This document shows, piece by piece, positions 43,347-53,400 of a DNA stretch of 64,000 bases (positions are counted from its first letter, which is position 1; the number at the start of each line of letters is the position of its first letter). Made by a program: the position numbers and the translations under genes. Origin of the DNA: Podocnemis expansa (taxonomy: Eukaryota; Chordata; Testudines; Podocnemididae); NCBI GenBank assembly GCA_007922195.1, contig ML682024.1, positions 7,737,594 to 7,801,593 on the forward strand, in the 5' to 3' direction. The notes below the pieces were generated by a model, which was not told the DNA's origin, ran no database searches, and saw only the letters and a list, made by a program, of their open reading frames with translations.

Positions 43347-43736
43347 CGTGGGCTCCCCAAACTCCTCCCCTAGCTCCCTCTGGTCGCTCAGCCACTGGCT
43401 TTTAAAGCCCTCTCTGCCTAGGTCAGCCCTTGGCCCTCGTTAAACACACAGGGGAAGGGTGATCACAAGGCTGATTGAGGCTGGTGCTCAAAGGTGATCA
43501 GGGAACAGTGGTGCAAACAGCCCCCCCCCCGCAGTAAGAAACAACTAACAGAAGTCAGCTGGCCGTGGTCTTCAGCTTTTGTTTTGGCTTGTGGAGGGGG
43601 CAGATGGCAGTGGGGGTCCCCGCCCAGCCCTCAGCCGGCCCACTGCATCTGCCACCCTTCGCTGCCCCACTGAGCCGTCTATTCTCGCCCACTTTCTGCC
43701 CCGGCCCCACTTGGCCTCCCTCCGGCCGATCCTGAA

Positions 43737-43823
43737 TCGAAACTGAAACCAGCCCGGCCGGAGCCATGATGTGAGGAAACGAAACCAGGCGGGGCGGCGG
43801 CCGGGCTCGGCGCTGCTATAAAG
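43737..43823 (+). promoter_or_regulatory. Putative interferon-responsive TATA promoter of the sacsin-like gene
   Basis: TCGAAACTGAAACC at 43737-43750 fits the ISRE core GAAANNGAAAC exactly. GGAAACGAAACC at 43775-43786 contains the IRF half-site AANNGAAA. A TATAAAG box follows at 43817-43823 in a GC-rich stretch. ISREs bind ISGF3 and IRF proteins after interferon signalling. The order ISRE, IRF site, TATA and then a short GC-rich exon about 500 bases before the ATG exon is that of an interferon-stimulated gene. No expression evidence is available here. Confidence 0.65.
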
Positions 43824-43847
43824 GGGGCGGACTGGGGGGGCCTCAGT

Positions 43848-43918
43848 TCCCAGCCCCGGAGCCCCGAGGCAGGATCCCGCCGGGCACCAGGGCACCGGCC
43901 CGGCCGAGGAGGGCTGAG
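43848..43918 (+). other. Probable non-coding first exon of the sacsin-like gene
   Basis: If transcription starts about 30 bases after the TATA box, the exon begins near 43848. GGGCTGAG followed by a GT at 43919 (GTGGGA) is a possible donor, and a second candidate is at 43980. It contains no ATG. Boundaries are inferred. Confidence 0.45.
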
Positions 43919-43964
43919 GTGGGAACCAGGCGGGACTGGCGGAGGAGCCTGGGACCCGGGACGC

Positions 43965-44150
43965 CTCGGTCCTCTCCAAGGTGCTGGAGGAGGGTGGCGG
44001 GTGATTAGGGCTGGCAGCCCGGACGCCTGGGTTCTCTTCTCTCCCGGCGGGTGCTGGGACTGGGAGGGGAGTGGGGTGTAGTGGTTAGAGCGGGGAGGCG
44101 GAGCAGGACGCTTGGGTTCCTCCCTGGTTTTATTGCTGCTCAGAGCTACA
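43965..44150 (+). repeat. tRNA-like SINE pieces at the start of the sacsin-like intron
   Basis: CCCGGACGCCTGGGTTC and GTGTAGTGGTTAGAGCGGG are the SINE signature. A MIR-like CCGTGCCTCAGTTTCCCC follows at 44175-44192. Another copy of the signature lies at 44770-44885. Confidence 0.5.
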
Positions 44151-44409
44151 TTGACTTTCCTTATGCGTCACTCCGTGCCTCAGTTTCCCCTCCCACATGA
44201 TGTCTGTTTGGACTGGGAGCTCTTTTGGGGGGGCAGGGACTGGCTCTCGCTCTGTGGGCGGGTGGTGCCCGCTGCGATGGGCCCTGACCTCCGCTGGGGG
44301 TCTCGTGTGCACCCTGCCATGTGGGGGGGCAAAGGTGGGAGGGTGAGCAGCGGTGTCTGGCTTACATCTGTGCATTTACTGCTCTCTTTTCCATGCTGCA
44401 GATTTCACC

Positions 44410-47400
44410 ATGGCTGCAACAGACCTGAAGAGGTGGGTCCTGGGATTTTGGGAGGCAGGGGGCTGGGATTTTGGGGTGCAGGTAAAGGTGAGGCTGGAAT
44501 AGCCCAGCAGGTTCAGTTGCTCTGCCTCCGTCAGGCCAAAGGATGCTGGAACCCTTCCCACCTTGAGTGTGGTCTGTGGCCAGCCCAGGGCGCAGGACTT
44601 GGCTGTGCGTGGGTGGTGGAAAAATTCACCAGCCAGCAGCAGCTTTTTTCCTGGATGACAGGACCTTCAGCAGAGCTGGGCAGGTAGCAACAGACTGGGA
44701 TAAATCTCCACCGCTCCCCACAATGGCCCACTCACGTTCACAGAGACTGGGCCCATGTGCATGAGCCCCAGATGGAGCAGGAGGAGCCAGAACTCCTGGG
44801 TTGTCTCAAGGACTGGGGGAGGGGAGTGGGGTCCAGTGGTCAGAGCAGGGGAGCTGGGAGTCAGGACTCCCGGGTTCTCCCTGGTCAAATGTTGTACACA
44901 TAAAGGGGCCACCCTGCCTGGCAGAGGCTCTCTGTGCATGGGCAGTGCAGTGACCCTGGGATGCGTCTTTGCCATGCCAGAGGGCCCCTGTTTTTTTTCT
45001 CATGATCCCTTGCTGCTCCCAGATTTCCCACGACAGGCCATGTGCTTTCTCTGCTGGCAGATCCCTGTGCACCCCCTAACCCCTCCAGTCTCCCATGGTG
45101 CTTTGCTCCTTTCCTACATGGTGCCAATCCATGTGACTCTCCGCCTCCAGGGTGAGCACAGGGCACTTGTCACTTGCTGCCTCTGTCCGCTAGACCAATG
45201 GTTCCCAACTTTTTCCATATGAGGACCCCTTTTTAACATCAGAAAAACTTGTGTACCCCCTAATGATAATAGTTGTTATTGGGGACTAACTACAGGCAGT
45301 GGTGCTGCAGAAGGGCAGTGGAGGACCTTCCTGCTCCCAAGCAGTGGGTACATATCCAGGGTGTGGCTGCTCACAGCAGGCAAATACAATTCATTTAGAG
45401 CAGAGGTGTCAAACTTATTCAATGGGTGGGGGGGGAGCCACACTGGAAGACAGGACACCTATTGCTGGCCATGAGGCCACATGGGCTCCCTTTCCCACTC
45501 CCCTACCCTGCAAACTCTCCCACACCTTCCCTTTTCCCTGCCCTGTGGTCCCCCATTCCCCACACTGGCTCCCTGACCCTAGCCCTGCTGTGCCCAGAGA
45601 TGGTCTTTGGAGTTTGCTGCTACACACAGCTTCCAGTCACACACCCCAGGCAACAGCTCTTGCGCTGTAAGTTTGACACCTTGATTTAGAGCCCTCTCCA
45701 ACATGGACCGCTGGCCAGCAGTGGCTGGGGCCAAATGTATTTACAGACCCCTTGAGATAACTCTGTGGAGGCCTAGGGGTCCCCAGACCACAGGCTGGCA
45801 AACATGGCTCAAGGTGAAAGGAAATAGATTAGAGTTCAGAAGCATTTATCAGTGGCTTGCTGCCCAACCAGGAGGGCGTAGCTATGGGGCTCCCATGTCC
45901 TTGGGCTGGGCCCAAGGTGGGAGGGGTTGGCAGCTCAAGGCAGGGCAGGTTTAGGGTGAGAAAGGCCCTGGAATTGGCAGGGCCGTCCCTAGGGTAGGAC
46001 TAGAGGGGCAGACACACAGGGCCCCACACTTTGGGGGTCCCACAGGGCCTGTACTGCTGCCCCCCCCCCCCCGCATGCTGGCAACCGGGTGAGCTGGCCA
46101 AAAGTGGCCCAGTTCATCGCTGCCAGTCAACTCACCGCCTCCCTGCCACGTGCGCTGCTCTTGGCCCTGTGCCCGGAGCAGCGGGCAGGGGGTGGGAGGC
46201 AGCACAGGGCTCATATTGCTACCCCCACCCCGGCTGTGCTGCCTCCTGCCTCATCCCCATTGCTCTGGCACAGAGCCGAGAGCAGCGTGTGTGGGGATGG
46301 GGTGGACTGGCAGCACTGAACTGGGCCACCTTTTTGGCTGGCTCACCCAGTCCCTGGCATGGGACACCCAGCACAGGGGCCTGCCCCTCCCCTGGGCCCA
46401 CTGCCCCCCCCCAACGCTGGGGGAGGGTGAGTGGGGGCCCCACAGAGGGCGATTCACCCGGGGCTCTGCACGCCCCTAGGGAAGGCCCTGGGAGCTGGGT
46501 TGAAAACAGTGCATGGTGTGTAGGGAGGAACCATCTGATCCCCAGCTGCCCAGCAAGGAGGTTGAAGCTGGGAAGAGTCTGGATGGCCGGAGAAGAGTGG
46601 GTCACGAACAGAATAGCAACCACTGAGGTGCTGCCTCTGCGGAAATGGCTGGTCTCTGCCTGCCTGGGCTGGGTTAGCAGCAGCCTCAGAGATCGTGGCC
46701 CCATGGGGCTTGTTAGGGAGCTGGGGGACAGTTCTGGGAGCCAGAAGGTCGAGGGACTTCCCTACTACCCTCCCTGAATTTCCCAACATGCCCCCAGTTG
46801 TCAGCTAGTAACAGTGTTATACCAACTTAGTGAGCACCCCAACACTCCCCCTACACCCCCCTCCCCTTACACCCTGCTAATTTCAAGTCCTGGGGAAGCT
46901 GCTGGAGAGAACTCTCTTCCTCTTGAGCCCTCCCAGGATTTGGTCAGCAAAGGATTAAAATCACAGCTTCCCCCCACCTACCCCTCTCCCCCATGGATTA
47001 TTAGGGGTCTGCAAAACAAAGAAGGAGTCCTGTGGCACTTATAGACTAACCAATTTATTTATTGCATGACCTTTCAAGGAGAAAATCCCACTTTTCAGAT
47101 GCACCCATCTTCAAAGCATCTGATGAAGTGGGATTTTCTCCCACGAAAGCTCATGCAATAAATAATTAGATTAGTCTTTAAAAGTGCCACAGGACTCCTT
47201 GTTTTGCTGAACTAGACTGAGACCGCTACCTCTTTGGAGCTAGGGAACTGTAGGCAGGGAAAGGGCAGAGGGTGTTGGTTCCTGAGCCAGTGCTGCCTCT
47301 GGTGGCTGGATTGGAAATACAACAAGGAGTTGTGTGGCGCTTTAAGACTAACAGATTTATTTTTTGCATGAGCTTTCGTGGGAGAAGATCCCACTTCCTC

Positions 47401-50400
47401 AGATGCTTCGAAGATGGGTGAACTTACAGAAAGGAATGAAACTAAATGCAAGGGGGTGTAAAACATAGGATCAGGTCATAAAGTAACAGCAAATCAGAGC
47501 AGTTTACAGGCTCAAACCATGGGAAGCCTGAAGTCAAATTACCCTTTGTAATGGGAAAAGAATCCATAGTCTCGATTCAGTCCTGCTTTCACAGAATTTA
47601 GCTTGCATATTAATTCAAGTTCAGCTGTCTCTCTTTGAAGTCTGCACCCCATCGGGGGGCAGGGGGCCGGACACCCATTTGTAGGAGGGCAGAGAGATCA
47701 GGCTAAGCCCTGCAATTGACAGTGGGATGCATTGAAAACAAAGCAGGATTCCTTAGGTTTGGTGACCTCTCCCATCAGTAGGAGGCAGAGTAGATAGGCC
47801 CATGGGTCTGGGTCAGGGGGCAGGGAGGCACCAGGATAGCAGGGGTTGTGGGTCTGATGAGGGGGAAAGATGAGAGATTTAGCCTGGTAAATGACATGTG
47901 TCTCTCCCACTGCAGGAGGGGGTTCCGGCAGAGGCCCCCCCCCTTCCTCAAATACCTGCAGAGCATCCTGCGCAAGTACCCTGATGGGGGTCAGATTCTG
48001 AAGGTTAGTCCTGGGCTGGGGGGGGGGGTTCACAGCAGGATCCCTCCCCACTCCAACAACTAGACCCCCCCCCAGCGCCAGGATAGAATCCAAGAGTCCT
48101 GGATTCCAGCCCCTGTCCCCCAACCACTAAACTCCCCGCCCCTCTGGAGCTGGGATAGAACGCAGGGGTCCTGCGTCCATGATTAGTGGCGCCATGGGGC
48201 AGAGGCTCCCCAGGCTGGTATGGGGAGGTAATGAGCTGACAGGCCCTGTGTCCCCCAAGGAGCTGATCCAGAATGCGGATGATGCGAAGGCCACAGAGGT
48301 GATTTTCCTGTGTGATGAGCGCAGCTACGGGACCCAAAGCCTGGCTGCAGAAGGACTCCAGAGAGCACAGGGTATGGGGGGAGAGCTGCAGTAGGCTGGT
48401 GGGGGGGCTGGGCTGACTAGAGTCTCAAGGTGATGGATTTGGGGGAGGGTGTTGTGATGGGTGAGGGTGGGGAGGGGACCTGGGGGGGGACTAAGGAGGA
48501 TAGGGGAGAAGGGCTAGGGAACTAGATGCCCTGCCCATCACCCAATATCTCAGAAAGACAGTGGGTCCTTCCCCTGATGCAGTCTGGGGAGACTTGGGGG
48601 TGTTGGGGATCAGGACCATGTCCTTGCACAGTGTCTAGGGGGATTCTCAGAGGGCGTTAGTTGGAGGAGATCAGGACCTTGCTTCTCACACACGTCTGGG
48701 GGTTGTCGGGGCTAGAGGAGACTTGAGGCCCTGTGCTCATGAAAGTGTCTCTGGCTCCAGGCCCAGCGCTGGTGGTCTACAATGATGGGCTGTTCTCGGA
48801 GGCCGACTGGGACGGGATTCAGAGCACAGGTGACAGCCACAAGATGCATGACCCTGGCACTGTCGGCCGGTTCGGTCTGGGCTTCAACTCTGTCTACCAC
48901 CTGACAGGTGAGACCCCTCCCTCTGCTGTGAGGTACCCATCTTACTGCACTGAGGTGCTGGGGGCTCCAGATCACAGCTGGGGGCCAGGCTCTGAGTCCC
49001 TGAGGGAGAAGTTTGGGTGCAGTCTGGGTCACAACAGGGTGGGCTCATGTCTCTCAACTTCTCCCCACAGACCTGCCAGCAGTGCTGAGTGGCTCCTGGC
49101 TGGGCGTGCTGGACCCACAGCGGGCAGCACTTGTGGATGGTGGGCAGCAGTGGCATCTGGAGGAGAAGGCAGAGCTGGATGATCAGTTTGCTCCCTTCTG
49201 GGGGGCTCTGGAGGCCACAGGGCATGATGGGGAGGCCCCAGTGACTGGTCACTTCCCTGGTACCCTCTTCCGCTTCCCGCTGCGCCGCGAGCCCTCCAGC
49301 ATCTCGGACAACCTGTACAGCCCTGAGCGTGTCCATCAGCTCTTCCACGCCTTCCTGCATGATGCCCCCACTTGCCTCCTCTTCCTCCGCCACGTCCGGC
49401 GCCTGGCCTTGAAGGTGGTTGATGGCCAGGGGGCCACCACTGAGCTGCTGGAGGCCACAGCCACCCCGCTCCTGCTCAATGGGCCAGCCTTGATCCACGA
49501 CACTGTGGCATCAGCAGTACTGAACTCCACGGCCTGCATCAAGACCATGGATGTGCATGGCATGGCTGCCGAGGAGGATGCAGCACGTGAATGGCTAGTG
49601 GTCTCAGCCCTACCATCTGAAGGCGCCTTCCCGGAGCTGGAGGAGCTGGCAGGCATGCTGGGAAGCTTGCCTGTCATAGCCTTGGCGTACCCACTGCGTG
49701 GCATCTGTGCTGGGCAACTCTGCTGCTTCCTGCCGCTGCCGGCCACAGAGGAGAATAACCCAGGGCTGCCTTTCCATGTCAATGCCCCCTTCCATTTGAC
49801 GGATGACCGGCGCCACATCCAGTGGGCTGAGGAGGACCGCGGACAGGACCGAGCTGCCCGGTGGAACCAGCTGCTGACTGAGGAGGTGTTGCCGCTTGCC
49901 TACCGCCAGGCCGTTGTGGTGGCAGCGAGTTGTCCTGGAGATCCATATGGTGCCTGGCCTGACCCAGAGCTAAGTCAGCACCACCAGCGCTACCAGAGCC
50001 TAGTGGTACGGATCTGCCAGGAGCTGTGGGACATGGAAGCCCTGGTGCCAGCCAGCGAACCCAGCACACACCGGCTTCGAGCTGTGGATGCTGTCTTCCT
50101 GCCACAGAACTGTACCAGTGAGGCCACACTCCGGGTGCTGGAGGTCGCTCTGCTGCAGGCAGGAGAACCACTGACCAAGGTACCAGCCCATGTGCGCCGG
50201 GCACTGGCCGTGGGCGGCCCAGCAGTGACAGAGGCCACTCCAGCCTACATGCGAGCAGTTCTGCGGCGTGCAGGTCCTGCCAGATACCCAGCTGACAAAC
50301 AGCTGCTGCTGGAATATGTGGCCGGAGATGGACGCTACAAGGAGCTGGCAGGATTGGAGCTGCTGCCACGTGCCGATGGCGGATTTGCCTGCTTTGGGGG

Positions 50401-53400
50401 TGCTGGTCGAATTGTTTATGCTGATAGCAAGGCCTTCCCCAGGTGAGAGATCCCCTACCCCTATTTCCTAGGGTAGAGGGTGCTGGGTAAGCAGCAGCTC
50501 TCCAGCCTGTGGTGCTTCTATGGTGGTGGCGAAAGTGAGGCTGGGAAATTCAGGTTCTGCTAGGAATTGCACTAAGACACAGAGTCACCAGGGCCCTGAA
50601 TCAGCCTAGAGAATCGGGGGACCCACTTCCTACACCCAACCAGCCAGCTCCCTGATACAGTGCCATATGAGAGCTGCTGCCCTCTAGAAGGCAAAGGCCC
50701 CATCTTCCTCGCAGCCAATCTTACTGTGCTAACCCTATTGACCGATTGCCCTTTATTTCTGGTTCCCAGGATCTTGCTCCCAGGTCTGGCTGATAGTTTT
50801 CTGCCAGAGAATCTGACACCTGCTCTGCTGGATCACCTGCACCAGATGGCGAAGCTCGGTAAGAAAGGACCCGTTTCTGGGTGCCTGTCTCTGCCCATTG
50901 CACATGGGGCAATGTGAATGTTGCTGTACGCTGTTACCCAACCTCCAGACCCCACCCCAAAGACAGCCATGTCTCAGTGCCAGGTGTGTAACCAGCCCCT
51001 GTGCCCCACCAAAGGGGCTGCATTGCTGGGCAAGTGTCCACCCAATACCAGCCCCCAAACTGCACCCTAGAGGGGCTGTGTCTCAGCACCAGGAGAGGGA
51101 ACCCATATAACCAGCATCTGTCACCTCCTGTCCCCTCCCGCGGTAGCTGCATTTCCTGTGAACTACATTACACTGGTCTAGGTTTGCCTGTGGGACTGGG
51201 TGCCAAGGTGGTTTTGCTCCGGTTGTGATCCCAGGTCTCTCTGGTTCTGGCAGGGCTGTTCCGGAACCTCGTCTCTCTCGACCCAGCCATCATTAAGCAG
51301 AATTTGAAGGACGCTCTCCCTGCAGATTGGTTCCACCCCAGCTCTGCCCACGTGACCTGGTGTCCGGGTGACAACCCTGACCAGCCTCCCCGCCAGTGGT
51401 TGGCAGCCTTCTGGGACTTCCTACAACACCATGCCCACTCCCTGGTACCATTTGAGGGCCATCCACTCATCCCCCTCAGCCCACTGGGCAAGGATGCCTG
51501 CAGTATCCAGCTGGCTCGGTTCTCTTCCACACCCACACTGCTGTTCCACACCTGGGACAGGCACAGCCTAACTGAGGATGAATCTGGCCTTCTAGAGGCT
51601 GTGGGCTGCACCATGATCTACTCCTGGGACCTAGCACTCTGGCATCGCCAGCTGACAAACTATGTCCTGGCACCCACAGCTGGCAATGCACTGAAAGCCT
51701 TCGACCACCTAGGTGTGGCTGGTGTGGCTGCCCGGCTGTGCTCCCTGCCCCCAGTTCGCCGCAGGATCCTCTGCCAATTTCTCTCCCAGGCACCAGCATC
51801 TTCTCTCTCCAGCCGGGAGGCTGCGGTGCTGGGCAGTTTGCCCATCTTCCAGAAGATGCCCTCCCTCTTGCCACCTTGCCCAGCTGGGCTAGTGCCAGCT
51901 GGCAGCTACAAAGCTTTGGGGATAAGCACAGTGCCACCGGTGCCTGAAGACCTGGTGCTGCCAGAGCCCGTGTTGCGGTGCCGGGATGAGGCAGATCGCC
52001 AGCTTTTGCTGCAGACCCGGGACAGCCTGCTGAGTGCGGCTGAACTGGCACGTCTAGCAGTGAGGGCAGTGAAGAAGGGGGAATACACTCGGGAGGCACC
52101 AGATTCTGAGCGGCTCATGCTGTGGGTGTTGCGGCATGGAGATGCCCTCTTCAGCCAAAGCAAGAAGCTGTTGACTCTGTGCGAGGAGGTGGCCTTTATG
52201 GCTTGTGGCAGAACCCTGGCACGTGCCAACCAACTCTTCGATCCTGACGTTCAGATTTTCCGGGCCTTGCTAGGCCCCCAGTACTTCCCACCAATTGTTT
52301 TTCGAGAGGCAGCCACACTCCGATCCCTCCGTGCCCTGGGGCTGAAGACCAGCCACACAGCCCTCACACCGGACCATGTGCTGGAGGCAGCCAAAGAGGT
52401 GAGCCTGCTTCAACAGGCTGGAGACACCCCTGGGGCCATGGCCAAATCCCGAGCATTGATTGAGCTGTGCAACCAGACCCCAGTACTGGCCCAGTTCTCC
52501 CAGAAGAAACTGCAGCGGCTACAGGAGCTGGCTTGGGTGCCTGCCACTGACCCCACCAAGCGCCAGCCCAATGGACCTTTCCTTCCTCCTGAAAGGCTGC
52601 GGTCAGCTCAGTACACTGATCTGGTAGAGCTGGTGATGGCTCTGACGAATGCCTTCAGTGAGCAGGCCGAGGGGAGGCTGGGGCTGCGCCGGCCACCCCC
52701 TCCAGAGAAGGTGGTGGAGAACCTGCTGTGCTTGGCACGGGGGTACCAGCCTAAGGACATGAGGGCGCTGATGCTGAAGCTCCACACCATCTACCAGCAC
52801 TTGCAGCAGAATCTGGGGCAGATTCAAAAGGCAGCAGCACACGCTGTCATCTGGACTGGCACTGGGTTCTCCTTCCCCGCCAAGGTGGTGCTCTCCTATC
52901 CTGAGGGCCTGGACCTGAAGTGCCTAGTGGCACGGGTGCCCCAGGAATTACTGCCTTATCACCGACTCTTCCTGGCCTGGGGAGTGCGGAAGTCAGTAGG
53001 CAAGGAGGAGCTGAGCCAGGCTCTGCGCCAGCTGGGAGAGGAGATAGATGCCCGCACTGGAGGTGGCACCGAGGCAGAGCTGCGGATGACGGTCGCTATC
53101 CTGGACTGGTTGAAAAGCAGGGGGTACCATGGTAATGGAAACCTGCCAGTGCCCGTGCAGGTTCTGGGAAGATCCAGCTTCACCCTGCGCCCTGCTTCAT
53201 CGGCCCTGTATTGTGACATAGACCGGGCCAGCCTGGCAGATCTGGAAGGTGAAGATGCCAAGTTGGCTGTGGTGCATGAGGCAGTGCCGCCAGCTACAGC
53301 TACCTTCCTGGGGGTGGCGCTGCTGAGTACGCGGGTGCTGCAGCCACAACTGTTTGAGCCGTGGGGGCCCTCCGAGTCCATCACCACACGGATCTGGAAC

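Larger units (their letters stand above)
39196..43550 (-). mobile_element. Near full-length CR1 LINE
   Basis: On the minus strand the element runs from a 5' region near 43550 (approximate), through ORF1 and ORF2, to the 3' tail TCATAGGGTTGGAAGGG-complement ending at 39196 with an ATTCTATG-type end. CR1 is a non-LTR retrotransposon copied by target-primed reverse transcription, and most copies are short 3' pieces. This one is unusual in keeping both ORFs almost complete. It sits only about 200-300 bp upstream of the presumed sacsin-like promoter, pointing away from it. Confidence 0.92.

Noticed and set aside
43572..43979. 135-codon minus-strand frame over the sacsin-like promoter
   Set aside because: GC-driven frame; composition and the ISRE/TATA/exon arrangement on the plus strand explain the region better.
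47120..47148. Active hammerhead ribozyme
   Set aside because: The core has an extra A before stem II and lacks the U that should pair with the last A of GAAA; kept only as a hammerhead-like repeat motif.
51304..51306. TTG as start codon of an independent 3582-aa protein
   Set aside because: Upstream exons join in phase to this frame and homology to sacsin continues across the junction at 51254.
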